DNA of 43,632 bases from Alphaproteobacteria bacterium (GTDB lineage: Bacteria > Pseudomonadota > Alphaproteobacteria > UBA6615), in contig JAALLF010000022.1 of assembly GCA_011087645.1 (NCBI GenBank), positions 1-43,632 of the forward strand, given 5' to 3'. The notes beneath the pieces were generated by a model that was not told the origin of the DNA, searched no databases, and was given only the letters and a program-made list of their open reading frames with translations. The position numbers were made by a program, and so were the translations under genes. Positions 34,039 through 42,514 of this stretch are shown here, one piece after another. Positions within the stretch are counted from its first letter, which is position 1; each line of letters opens with the position of its first letter.

Positions 34039-34156
34039 CCCTCTCCCATGGGAGAGGGTGGCGAGCATTGCGAGCCGGGTGAGGGGAAATAAACTTTTTT
34101 GGTTTCAGCAAATAGGGTCGTCCCCTCACCCCAACCCCTCTCCCCGAGGAGAGGGG
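34039..34156. repeat. Composite palindromic element between convergent genes, copy 2
   Basis: A CCCTCTCCC/GGGAGAGGG hairpin (34039-34058) leads to GGTGAGGGGAAATAA, and a CCCCTCACC arm leads to a CCCCTCTCC/GGAGAGGGG hairpin (34135-34156). Compared with the element at 19374-19553 the two end hairpins are exchanged, meaning that the element is inserted in the opposite orientation. It begins directly after the M14 stop and probably acts as a two-way terminator. Confidence 0.7.
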
Positions 34157-34185
34157 CTTAGCGCCCTTCACTCAAGACCATCGCG

Positions 34186-35025
34186 CTATTCATCCACCAC
34201 ATGGTTGCTGAGCGTGCCGATGCCAGAGATTTCCACTTCGATGGTGTCACCGGCCTTCATCCAGAGTTTCGGCGTACGGCTGTTGCCGGTACCCGCCGGC
34301 GTACCGGTCGCGATGACGTCGCCGGGCTCGAGCGGCGTGATGTCGGATAGGTAGGAAACGATCGTCGGGATTGGATAGATCAATAGATCGGTAGTGCAGT
34401 TCTGCATGATTTCGCCGTTCAAGCGCGTGGTCAGTTCCAATGCTGTTGGGTCGGGAATTTCATCCGCCGTCACCATCCAAGGACCGAGCGGGCCGGTGCG
34501 GTGAAAGTTCTTACCGGCAGTCACCGAATGGCCCTGATAGTCGCGCACGCTGCCGTCCAAGAAACAGGTATAGCCGGCGATGTGGGACAACACATCGGCC
34601 TCGGCAATATGACGCCCGCCACAGCCGATAATGAGCGCGAGCTCGCCTTCGAAATCGAAATTGTCGGATACGGTGGGCCGCACGATGGGGTCGCCATGGG
34701 CGACCAGCGTGTTGTGGAGACGAGAGAACACCGTCATGTGTTCGGGCATGTCGCCGATGAATTCCTCGACATGGTCTTTGTAATTGAAGCCGGCGCAGAG
34801 GATCTTGGCCGGGTTGGGGACGACCGGCAGCAGGGTCACCTCGTCCATTGTCGTGTCAGGCGCAACCCCATCGGCCAGGGCGGCGACCTCGACCAGCGCG
34901 TCGGCGGTCAACACCGCGCGTAAATCGGGATACGGCCCCTTGCGGCCCATATCGACCACACCGCCCGTCTCATCGACCACACCGAATGTCTCGCCGGCGG
35001 CATCGCGATAACTGATAATTTTCAT
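34186..35025 (-). CDS. Fumarylacetoacetate hydrolase (FAH) family protein
   Basis: A 279-residue FAH-fold enzyme of the hydrolase/isomerase/decarboxylase type used in aromatic and sugar-acid breakdown. The conserved core shows KILCAGFNYKDHVEE, NFDFEGELALIIG (metal-binding Glu pair), GYTCFLDGSVRDYQ (metal Asp) and GDVIATGTPAGTG. ATG 35025 has GGAGGGACAC upstream. It is the third gene of a reverse-strand operon, 15 bases after the small acyl-CoA dehydrogenase. The exact reaction (acylpyruvate hydrolysis, keto-enol isomerisation or other) is not readable. Confidence 0.86.
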   Translation of the reverse strand: MKIISYRDAAGETFGVVDETGGVVDMGRKGPYPDLRAVLTADALVEVAALADGVAPDTTMDEVTLLPVVPNPAKILCAGFNYKDHVEEFIGDMPEHMTVFSRLHNTLVAHGDPIVRPTVSDNFDFEGELALIIGCGGRHIAEADVLSHIAGYTCFLDGSVRDYQGHSVTAGKNFHRTGPLGPWMVTADEIPDPTALELTTRLNGEIMQNCTTDLLIYPIPTIVSYLSDITPLEPGDVIATGTPAGTGNSRTPKLWMKAGDTIEVEISGIGTLSNHVVDE

Positions 35026-35040
35026 ATGTGTCCCTCCAAT

Positions 35041-36114
35041 TTATTCTTTTGGCAGCGACGTTATATGTGGCCAAAGTTCATCGGCGCCCCCTGCCGTAAT
35101 AACCGCGCCGAGATGGGCAGCCCAGAGAAGTTCGGCGCCAAATTCGGACCGCCACGACCACAGCCGCCGGGTCAAGTAATGCAGCCGGTATTCTTCAGTA
35201 AAACCGATGGCCCCGTGTACCTGGTGGCCGATCGCCGCCGCCTTGCCCGCCGCCTCGCCCGTGCGAATTTTTGCCGTCGCAATCTCTTGGATTGCCAAGC
35301 TGGCGCGAGGAGTCACGTCGACCGCCCGGCAGGCATATTGCGCCGCGGTCTGCGCGGCCGCCGCTTCGGTCGCCAAAATCGCCAATTGATGCTGGATCGC
35401 CTGGAACTTGGCGAGCGGCCGGCCGAACTGCTCTCGGTCGCCGGCATATTCGACGCACAGGTCGAGCACGCCCGCGATCGCACCGGCCATCTGGGCGGAG
35501 CGGGCGAGCGCTGCAAATAAGAGCATAGGCGCCGGCATAAAGCCGTTTGGCAGGTCGGCAACGGCAGCCGGGCTGGCGTCCGAAACACTGATAGCGCCGC
35601 GCGGATCGCGGCCAATGTTGGTATCGGATTCGACGGAAATTCTGTCACGCTCCAGTAAAACGAGTTTCCGTTGATCGTCGTTCTTGGCAATCGCCAATAT
35701 ATGGTCCGCCGACCCTGCCCAGGGCACTTGTTCGAGTCGACCGGACACATGCCAGGCACTGTCGCTGCCGGCCAAATCTAGCGAGGTTTGATCGTCAGCA
35801 AGGGTGATCGCGCCATCAGGCACCGCCATGCCCGCCTCAGCCAATTGCCAACCGGCGACGATGGTCTCGGCCAACGGCACCGGCGCGGCGTGATAGCCGG
35901 CGGCGAAGAGGATCGGAAACGTGTCTTGCCAGGTCAGGCCCACGCCCCCTTGCGCTTCCGGAACCAGGGGTCGGGTTAGCCCGTTTTCCTCCAGCGCCGG
36001 CCACAGATCGCCGGGCCATTCGCCGGCCTCGGCGGCGCGCAGACTGTCGGCGGTCACCAAATCCGTGAACAATCGGGTGCAAGTCTCGGCGAGAAGTGTG
36101 CTGATGTCGCTCAT
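35041..36114 (-). CDS. Acyl-CoA dehydrogenase-like protein (short, divergent partner subunit)
   Basis: A 357-residue acyl-CoA dehydrogenase fold. The N-terminal helical part has PLVPEAQGGVGLTW and the C-terminal helices have CVEYAGDREQFGRPLAKFQAIQ and GHQVHGAIGFTEEYRLH, both typical. The middle beta domain is shortened and lacks the usual flavin motif, and the C-terminus lacks the GTTEI-type segment that carries the catalytic Glu in its neighbour. Such short subunits form heteromers with a full-length partner, as in the mycobacterial sterol side-chain dehydrogenases. It starts at ATG 36114, 13 bases after the larger dehydrogenase gene. Confidence 0.85.
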   Translation of the reverse strand: MSDISTLLAETCTRLFTDLVTADSLRAAEAGEWPGDLWPALEENGLTRPLVPEAQGGVGLTWQDTFPILFAAGYHAAPVPLAETIVAGWQLAEAGMAVPDGAITLADDQTSLDLAGSDSAWHVSGRLEQVPWAGSADHILAIAKNDDQRKLVLLERDRISVESDTNIGRDPRGAISVSDASPAAVADLPNGFMPAPMLLFAALARSAQMAGAIAGVLDLCVEYAGDREQFGRPLAKFQAIQHQLAILATEAAAAQTAAQYACRAVDVTPRASLAIQEIATAKIRTGEAAGKAAAIGHQVHGAIGFTEEYRLHYLTRRLWSWRSEFGAELLWAAHLGAVITAGGADELWPHITSLPKE

Positions 36115-36127
36115 CAACTAATATCCA

Positions 36128-37285
36128 TCACCTTAGGCCCAACCCCCGCGCGATCACGCCGCGCAGTATTTCGGTGGTCCCGCCACGTAGCGAAAACGAC
36201 ACATTGGCCTGCTGAACATAGGCCAATGCCTTCTCGAAATCGTCGCCGCCGTCCAGGCGCGGCGATACGCCGAACAGCTCGTGGGCGATTTCCGGTATCG
36301 ATTGTTCGAAAGCGACGCCGAGATCTTTCACCACCGTCGCCTCGACGACCGGCTGGACCCCAGCATCGAGCTGCGCGGCCACCGCCAACGACATCTGCCG
36401 CAGGGTGATCAGATGTGCGACCAGCCGGCCGATGGCAATATCGGTGCGATCGCTTTGTTTCTCGCGCGGCATTTCGCCCGCCCGGCGAACCATCTCCACG
36501 ATCAATCCGAAACTACTCAGGAACCGATCGGGGCCGCTGCGCTCGAACGCCAGTTCGGCGATCACCTGTTGCCAACCGTTGCCCTCCTCGCCAACCAGCA
36601 TATCGTCGGGGATGAAGACGTCTTCGAAAATAACCTCGTTGAATTCCTCATCGCCGATCATGTTGCGGATCGGCCGCACCGTGACCCCCGTCGTACTAAG
36701 ATCGACGATGAATTGGGACAATCCCGCGTGGCGGTTGTCGCCGGCCTCGCCAGTGCGCACCAGGGCGATCATGTAGTGGGATTTATGGGCGTAGGTGGTC
36801 CACACCTTTTGGCCATTGATCACCCAGCCACCATCGGCGCGCACGCCACGGGTGCGGATCGACGCCAGGTCGGAGCCCGAATTGGGCTCGCTCATGCCGA
36901 TGCAAAAGAAACTTTTCCCGGCCACGATGCCCGGCAGTAGGCGCTTTTGCTGATCGTCGGTGCCGAAGCGCAAAATCAGCGGACCGCTCTGACGCTCGCC
37001 GATCCAGTGGGCGGCGACCGGCGCACCGGCCGCGAGCAGCTCTTCGATCACCACATAGCGTTCAAGCGCGCTGCGTTCCCGGCCATAGGGTTCCGGCCAG
37101 GTCATGCCGAGCCAGCCCCGTGCGCCCAGTTTGGCGCTGAAGTCGCCATCGAAGCCAACCCATGACCGCGCCCGGCCCGCCACAGCAAATTCGGCGAGCG
37201 TCTCGCCGAGAAACGCCCGCACCTCCTCGCGTAACGCGGCAGCGCTCGGCGGCAATTCGCAGAGATCGAGATTAAAAGCTTGCAT
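36128..37285 (-). CDS. Acyl-CoA dehydrogenase (full-length partner)
   Basis: A 385-residue acyl-CoA dehydrogenase. The flavin motif is CIGMSEPNSGSDLASIRTR and VINGQKVWTTYAHK follows. The C-terminal segment is RGGTTEILRGVIAR, where the Glu sits at the family catalytic position. It starts at ATG 37285 and is first in the reverse operon with the short dehydrogenase and the FAH protein. The divergent crotonase starts 82 bases away, so they may share a regulatory region. The substrate is probably a bulky or branched acyl-CoA, by analogy with other dehydrogenase pairs, which is inference. Confidence 0.88.
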   Translation of the reverse strand: MQAFNLDLCELPPSAAALREEVRAFLGETLAEFAVAGRARSWVGFDGDFSAKLGARGWLGMTWPEPYGRERSALERYVVIEELLAAGAPVAAHWIGERQSGPLILRFGTDDQQKRLLPGIVAGKSFFCIGMSEPNSGSDLASIRTRGVRADGGWVINGQKVWTTYAHKSHYMIALVRTGEAGDNRHAGLSQFIVDLSTTGVTVRPIRNMIGDEEFNEVIFEDVFIPDDMLVGEEGNGWQQVIAELAFERSGPDRFLSSFGLIVEMVRRAGEMPREKQSDRTDIAIGRLVAHLITLRQMSLAVAAQLDAGVQPVVEATVVKDLGVAFEQSIPEIAHELFGVSPRLDGGDDFEKALAYVQQANVSFSLRGGTTEILRGVIARGLGLR

Positions 37286-37367
37286 CGCCCTCTTCCGTTA
37301 TTTCCTAGCTTAGCGGAGTGGCGCCGTTGTGCTAACTACCGGCCAACAAGAATTCCGGGAGGATCAA

Positions 37368-38165
37368 ATGGGCGACTTTCTAAAATACGAGCAGGACGGC
37401 GCGGTCGTCACCTTGACCATGGACCGGCCTGACGAGCGCAATGCGCTATCCGGCGGTGACCAGTTCCGCGACTTCGTCGATGCCTGCGACCGGATCAAGG
37501 GCGACGACAGCGTCTCGGTGGTCATCCTGACTGGCGCGGGAACCGCTTTCAGCGCCGGCGGCAACGTGAAAGACATGCGCGACCGCAAAGGTCTGTCGGC
37601 CGGCACCGCCTACGAGGTACGCAACAATTACCGGCGCGACATCCAGAACATCCCGCTCAACCTCTACGACCTCGATGTGCCGACCATCGCCGCGGTCAAT
37701 GGCGCCGCCATCGGGGCCGGGTGCGACCTGGCCTGCATGTGCGACATCCGCATCGCCTCGGACCGCGCCAAGTTCGCCGAGAGCTTCGTCAAACTGGGAA
37801 TCATTCCCGGCGATGGCGGCGCGTGGCTGCTGCCGCGTCTGGTCGGCCAATCGAAGGCGGCGGAACTGACCTTCACCGGCGACACTATCGACGCCGGCGA
37901 AGCGCTGGCCTGCGGACTGGTGTCAAACGTTGTGCCCGGTGACACGCTGATGGACGAAGCGCGCGCGCTAGCCGACCGCATAGCCGCCAACCCGGGCCAT
38001 TCGCTGCGCATGGCCAAACGGCTGCTACGCGAGGGCCAGCATGTGCGCCTCGACACACTGCTCGAAATGTCGGCGGCGTTCCAGGCCATCGCCCACCACA
38101 CCAAAGAGCACGATGAAGCCATCGACGCCCTGCTGGCGCAGCTAGAAGCGGCGCGAAAAAAATAG
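37368..38165 (+). CDS. Enoyl-CoA hydratase/isomerase-family (crotonase) protein
   Basis: A 265-residue crotonase. The oxyanion-hole motifs SAGGN (62-66) and GAAIGAGCDLA are intact. The two glutamates of classical enoyl-CoA hydratase are not: the first position is Asp120 and the second falls at Phe140 (FAESFVKLG). Asp149 (PGDGG) resembles the catalytic Asp region of PaaG-type isomerases. It may therefore be an isomerase or other acyl-CoA lyase. ATG 37368 has GGGAGGA upstream. It is divergent from the dehydrogenase operon and probably functions with it. Confidence 0.86.
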   Translation: MGDFLKYEQDGAVVTLTMDRPDERNALSGGDQFRDFVDACDRIKGDDSVSVVILTGAGTAFSAGGNVKDMRDRKGLSAGTAYEVRNNYRRDIQNIPLNLYDLDVPTIAAVNGAAIGAGCDLACMCDIRIASDRAKFAESFVKLGIIPGDGGAWLLPRLVGQSKAAELTFTGDTIDAGEALACGLVSNVVPGDTLMDEARALADRIAANPGHSLRMAKRLLREGQHVRLDTLLEMSAAFQAIAHHTKEHDEAIDALLAQLEAARKK

Positions 38166-38284
38166 CAAAGAGCGGGCTCTCGAACGCCCTTTACGTCAGT
38201 ACCCGCTATCAGGGTAAATGTGGATAATTCTTGGTCGTTTTGGTGATATACTCGAGTCGGTATATGGCCCTAGGTGATCGAAAA

Positions 38285-39184
38285 ATGACGAAGGCAAAAG
38301 CGCTACGCTATTTCGCTCTATCGGCTTTTCTGATCTACGGCGGCGGGGTGATTTTTTCTCACTTGGTGTATTCTGCGGACGATCGCACCGCTTGTCATCG
38401 CGCCGGCGGCTTTATGGGCCGGATCTGGTGCCCGGATTCCGTGGATACCGTGGGCTTCCAGGTCCATTTCGTGAGAGCCCTGGGCTGGCCGGTCGAAATC
38501 ATTCCATCTTCGTCGAATCGTGTAACGGAGATTGAACTCGCCGCCATAAAGGCCAAGCACGAGGAAGACCGGAACGCGCTGCGCGAGTTACAACCCTTGG
38601 CCGAAAAAGGTGACGTCCAGGCGCAGGTTAAACTTGGTTTTATGTATCAGGAGGGTCTTGCTGGCTCACCGGATTTCGCCGAGGCGGCGAGGTGGTTTCA
38701 GGCGGCGGCCGATCGCGGTGAACCGGAGGCCCAGAACAGCCTCAGTTTTGCCTTTGAAAAGGGCCTCGGCGTCGGCCAGAATTTTGTCGAAGCCTATAAA
38801 TGGGCCAGCCTGGCGGCAGCCCAAGATAGCGAAAAATCACTCGCCAACCGCGACACCCTGCTGGCGAATATGAGCGCGTCGCAGATCGAGGAAGCGGAAC
38901 GCCAAGTGCGCGCATGGAAGCCCAAAGCCGGGTCCGCGAACGCGTCGCTGGCGCGAAAGGCAGCGGCACGCGCGGCGGTTCGCGATGTTCAGGGGATGCT
39001 AAATATCCTGGGATACAATGTCGGCGAACCCGACGGCGTTGCCGGTCCGCGAACCCGCGAGGCGATTAACCAGTTTCAGCTTAAAGACGGCATGGCGACC
39101 AGCGGACAGGTTTCCGACGAACTGATCGCGCGTTTGAAAAACAGCGTGCAAGCCAAACAGGCTGAAACCACGGGCAACCGATAG
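38285..39184 (+). CDS. Membrane-anchored Sel1-repeat protein with C-terminal peptidoglycan-binding domain
   Basis: A 299-residue protein. A single N-terminal hydrophobic segment (8-28) likely anchors it with the rest in the periplasm. Cys37 and Cys49 could form a disulfide. Two Sel1-like repeats are visible (AQVKLGFMYQEGL at 113-125, AQNSLSFAFEKGLGVGQNF at 149-167). A peptidoglycan-binding_1 domain spans about 231-286 (VQGMLNILGYNVGEPDGVAGPRT). Sel1 proteins act as scaffolds, so a cell-envelope role fits. ATG 38285 has AGGTGA upstream; 38264 is an alternative. Confidence 0.78.
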   Translation: MTKAKALRYFALSAFLIYGGGVIFSHLVYSADDRTACHRAGGFMGRIWCPDSVDTVGFQVHFVRALGWPVEIIPSSSNRVTEIELAAIKAKHEEDRNALRELQPLAEKGDVQAQVKLGFMYQEGLAGSPDFAEAARWFQAAADRGEPEAQNSLSFAFEKGLGVGQNFVEAYKWASLAAAQDSEKSLANRDTLLANMSASQIEEAERQVRAWKPKAGSANASLARKAAARAAVRDVQGMLNILGYNVGEPDGVAGPRTREAINQFQLKDGMATSGQVSDELIARLKNSVQAKQAETTGNR

Positions 39185-39199
39185 GCTCGTTCGCCGGCG

Positions 39200-39499
39200 C
39201 TAATCGAATATCCTGTCGCCTTCCAGATCGACGATCTGTTGACCCTTTGAGATCGAGAATTCCGCCGCAGTGTCCCGGCTGCCGTGATAGTCACCGCGTA
39301 CAAACCGGTGCTCCTTTACGGTTTCGCCGAATTCCTTGGTGATCACGCCAGCGGTCAGCCATTGTTTACCGTCCGCTTTCGGCGCTGGCTGGATAATATA
39401 TCCCTTATAGGCGACCGGCGCGCCCGCCGCCTGAGCCTCGCCACTCTGCCCGCTGGATCCCAACAAGCGACGCAGTGTATCGCCGATACCCGGTGCCAT
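39200..39499 (-). CDS. HlyU-family protein
   Basis: A 99-residue small protein matching the HlyU family: AYKGYIIQPAPKADGKQW, AGVITKEFG, KEHRFVRGD and QQIVDLEGDRIF are the expected blocks in order. In Vibrio HlyU is a transcription activator of hemolysin, but this alphaproteobacterial family has no HTH and its role is unclear. ATG 39499 has GGAGGG upstream; a longer frame to 39550 would not be supported. It is convergent with the Sel1 gene, 15 bases apart. Confidence 0.78.
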   Translation of the reverse strand: MAPGIGDTLRRLLGSSGQSGEAQAAGAPVAYKGYIIQPAPKADGKQWLTAGVITKEFGETVKEHRFVRGDYHGSRDTAAEFSISKGQQIVDLEGDRIFD

Positions 39500-39566
39500 G
39501 CCTGCCCTCCCTCTATCCGTTCCATTCTTGCGGCATAACTCTACCACCACCCCGCCCCACGCGTCT

Positions 39567-40574
39567 CTAGGCGAGCTTCAACAACGCGGCCGCATTGCCA
39601 TAATAGATAAGTTCGCGCTCGTTATCGGGAATATCCAAGCCGTCGACCGCCTTGATCGTTCCATCGATCAAGTGGGCCCCGCCCAAGGGATCGAACGGCG
39701 CATCCGTGGCAAACAGTGATCGCTCGGTGGTGAAAAAGGCGTGGCCGCACTGCATCGCCGGCAGCGATCCGTTGGTCGCGGTGTCTCCGTAGAGCAGCTT
39801 GAAATACTCCGCGGGTTGCTGTTTGAGGCCGAACTTCTCCTGCGCCGGGTTATGGTCGACTGTCCCGGTGAAGACCTGGGAAAATCCCAAATCCACCTTG
39901 CCGGCGAAATAGGGAATAACACCGCCCATATGGTGGGAGATTATTTTTAAGTTTGGCAGCTTGTCGTAAATGCCCGAATAGATCAGCCGGGTTATGCAGG
40001 CGGCGGTCTCGTAGGGCCAACCGAAGGTGAACCAAATTTCGGCCTCGGACTGGTCTTCGGTAGCGTAATCGGGATGATTGGCAAGCCGCATGGGATGCAC
40101 CCAAACCGGCAGGTCGAGACCCGCCATGGTTTCGAACACCGGGAAAAAACGCGGATCGCTAAGCGGCACATCGTTGACGTTGGTGAAGACTTGAACGCCG
40201 CGCGCATCCAGATCGCGCACCGCGCGTTCGGCCTCGCGCGCCGCCGCATCGGGATTGTTCATGGGCAGGGACGCGATAAAGGCCGGAAAACGGTCGGGAT
40301 GACGCTCACACACCGCAGCCAGCGCATCGTTTACTTTCACCGCGATCTCCGGCGTAACGGACCCATCGCCGAGGGTTTCCAACGGCGGATTGGAGAGCGA
40401 CAGCACCTGCCGATAATCTTCGAACTGATCCATCACCCGGCGATGTTCGTCCAAGTCCCATAGTGCCGGCACCCCCTTGAACAAATTGGCAATCGGGTGG
40501 CCCGGCACCCAAACCTGAAGTTGCTCAAAGATCTCCAGGGGCATGATGTGATTAAAAATATCTAGCTTTTGCAA
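39567..40574 (-). CDS. Amidohydrolase_2 family protein (ACMSD-like) with a changed metal motif
   Basis: A 335-residue TIM-barrel amidohydrolase of the aminocarboxymuconate-semialdehyde decarboxylase family. Later metal-site residues are present (VWVHPM, IISHHMGG, FATDAPFD). The N-terminal HXH is DIFNHIMP, so the first His is replaced by Phe7 while His9 remains. Related decarboxylases can use Glu at that place, but Phe is unusual. The start is TTG 40574 with AGGGG upstream and an in-frame stop before it. It is 13 bases after the dienelactone hydrolase gene and probably cotranscribed with it, consistent with a ring-cleavage type pathway. Confidence 0.8.
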   Translation of the reverse strand: MQKLDIFNHIMPLEIFEQLQVWVPGHPIANLFKGVPALWDLDEHRRVMDQFEDYRQVLSLSNPPLETLGDGSVTPEIAVKVNDALAAVCERHPDRFPAFIASLPMNNPDAAAREAERAVRDLDARGVQVFTNVNDVPLSDPRFFPVFETMAGLDLPVWVHPMRLANHPDYATEDQSEAEIWFTFGWPYETAACITRLIYSGIYDKLPNLKIISHHMGGVIPYFAGKVDLGFSQVFTGTVDHNPAQEKFGLKQQPAEYFKLLYGDTATNGSLPAMQCGHAFFTTERSLFATDAPFDPLGGAHLIDGTIKAVDGLDIPDNERELIYYGNAAALLKLA

Positions 40575-40587
40575 TATCTTATGACCC

Positions 40588-41286
40588 CTATTTCAGGTAT
40601 TTCTTGAAAAAGGTGACAGAGCAATCCAACGCTGCCTCAGCCTCCGGCGCCGAATAGGAATTGGCGCCATGCCGGGCAAAGGCGTGTTCCGCATCGGGAT
40701 ATTTATGGATCGCCACGTTCGGGTTATCGCCGATTTTGGCCTCGATAAATTTGCAGATCGCCGGCGGCACCCAGGTGTCGGACAGGGCTTGGTGCAGCAT
40801 AAACGGCTGGGAGAGATTAGGCGCTTCCTTGATCGCGTGCTCGATATAGGTGCCGTAATAGGCCACCGCGCAATCGATATCGGTGCGGCAGCACATGAGG
40901 TAGCACATCTTGCCGCCGAGGCAGTATCCGACGGCGCCGACCTTGCCGTTACCGCCCTCGATGGAGCGCAGATAGTTCATGGTCTCCTCCATGTCCTGCG
41001 CGCCCAGATCGTAGTCGAACTGAAAATAGCGATCGAGCGATGGCATCCAGTCGTTGGGGTTGTCTGAATCCAAAATCACATCCGGTCCCAGCCGCCAGAA
41101 AAGATCCGGCACGAGACAGATATAACCAGCCTCGGCGAACTCCGCCGCGTGCGCTTTCATAGTGTGGTTGACGCCCCAGATTTCCATGATCGCGATAACG
41201 GCGCCGACCGGCGCGGCCTCGGGATAAGCGACATAGGCGCTCATCTCACCGTCGCTCAGTTGAACCTTGATATTTTCCGTACGCAT
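40588..41286 (-). CDS. Dienelactone hydrolase family protein
   Basis: A 232-residue dienelactone hydrolase. The triad is visible: nucleophile Cys122 in GYCLGG, Asp170, and His201 in DAEHAFARHG, plus Glu35 (MEIWGVN), which activates the Cys. The family opens dienelactones in chlorocatechol breakdown but also hydrolyses other lactones and esters. It starts at ATG 41286 with GGGGAG upstream and is the first gene of a two-gene reverse operon with the amidohydrolase. Confidence 0.88.
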   Translation of the reverse strand: MRTENIKVQLSDGEMSAYVAYPEAAPVGAVIAIMEIWGVNHTMKAHAAEFAEAGYICLVPDLFWRLGPDVILDSDNPNDWMPSLDRYFQFDYDLGAQDMEETMNYLRSIEGGNGKVGAVGYCLGGKMCYLMCCRTDIDCAVAYYGTYIEHAIKEAPNLSQPFMLHQALSDTWVPPAICKFIEAKIGDNPNVAIHKYPDAEHAFARHGANSYSAPEAEAALDCSVTFFKKYLK

Positions 41287-41431
41287 GACGTCACTCCCCG
41301 ATGACCTGGCGTCAGGATATCACCGCAGCCGACGTGGCGTAACGCTGTATCGCTTTCCATGAGAATTGGGATAACCTGGAAACCGACAGCAAATTGGCCC
41401 AGCCAGAGGCCCAACATTCGGGAGAACGAGA

Positions 41432-42514
41432 ATGCTATACAGATGCACCCCCCACGCGCCGGCCGCCGACCACGGCCATAGTCATACAATTAAGAGCAAT
41501 CGCAAGCACCTGACCGTGGACATCCACTGCCATGTGCACGTTCCCGAATGCGACGCCATGATCGACGACAAGTGGACGGTTGAGCAAATGCCGATGATCC
41601 ATTTTGCCAGCGACCTGACCCGCGGTCTCAATGTCGAACAGAACGACATTCTGATGCCCAAGCTGACCGACCCGGAGTTGCGCATCGCCGATATGGATGC
41701 GTGCGGCGTTGATGTGCAGGCAATTTCGCCGTCGCCGTTCCACTATTCCTACTGGGCCGATCCCGAGCTGGGCCGCGATGTGGCCCGCGTCGCCAACGAC
41801 CGCGTCGGCGAATTGGGCGCCAGCTACCCAGACCGCTTCGCGCCGATGTGCACGGTGCCCCTGCAGAACCCCGAAATGGCGCTGGCTGAGTTAGAGCGCT
41901 GCCACAGCGAGCACGGGATGAAGGGCGTCGAAATCGGCACCAATGTCGAGGGTCAGGAACTGACCCGCGCCGGCTTGGAGAAGTTTTTCGCCCGGGTCGA
42001 AGAACTCGACATGCTGATCTTCATGCATCCCCTCGGCACCACCGAAGGCAATCGCATGAAGGATCACTACTTCACCAATTTGATCGGCCATCCGTTGGAA
42101 TCGTCGCTCGCCATCGGCCATCTGATATTCGACGGCTATCTCGAACGCCACCCGAACTTGAAGGTCTGCATCGCCCATGGCGGCGGCTATCTGCCGGGCT
42201 ATTGGGGCCGCTTCGATCATCCCTACCCAACCCGCGAAGACGTGCATGGCGATCTGCCTCATCCGCCGTCCCATTACTTGAAGAAATTGCATTTCGACAC
42301 AGTGGTGTTCACCGAAATGCAGTTACGCCATCTCATCGAAGCCTGGGGCGCCGACCACATTATGATGGGTACCGACTATCCCTACGATATGGCCGAACCC
42401 GACCCGGTCGGCCATATCGATTCCGTCGAGGGCCTGTCGGAAGACGATAAGGCCCTGGTCTGGGGCGGCAACGCGGCGCGGCTGCTCAATCTGGCATACG
42501 AGACAGCAGGCTAA
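41432..42514 (+). CDS. Amidohydrolase_2 family protein (ACMSD-like)
   Basis: A 360-residue metal-dependent decarboxylase/hydrolase of the aminocarboxymuconate-semialdehyde decarboxylase family. The HXH motif is intact (VDIHCHVHVP, His32 and His34), with MHPLGTT, CIAHGGGYLPGYWGR and MMGTDYPYD giving the other metal-site residues. An N-terminal extension of about 25 residues (CTPHAPAADHGHSH) is unusual and His-rich. ATG 41432 has GGGAGA upstream. It is divergent from the dienelactone hydrolase operon, and its stop overlaps the convergent MFS gene by four bases. It probably shares a pathway with the second amidohydrolase. Confidence 0.85.
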   Translation: MLYRCTPHAPAADHGHSHTIKSNRKHLTVDIHCHVHVPECDAMIDDKWTVEQMPMIHFASDLTRGLNVEQNDILMPKLTDPELRIADMDACGVDVQAISPSPFHYSYWADPELGRDVARVANDRVGELGASYPDRFAPMCTVPLQNPEMALAELERCHSEHGMKGVEIGTNVEGQELTRAGLEKFFARVEELDMLIFMHPLGTTEGNRMKDHYFTNLIGHPLESSLAIGHLIFDGYLERHPNLKVCIAHGGGYLPGYWGRFDHPYPTREDVHGDLPHPPSHYLKKLHFDTVVFTEMQLRHLIEAWGADHIMMGTDYPYDMAEPDPVGHIDSVEGLSEDDKALVWGGNAARLLNLAYETAG

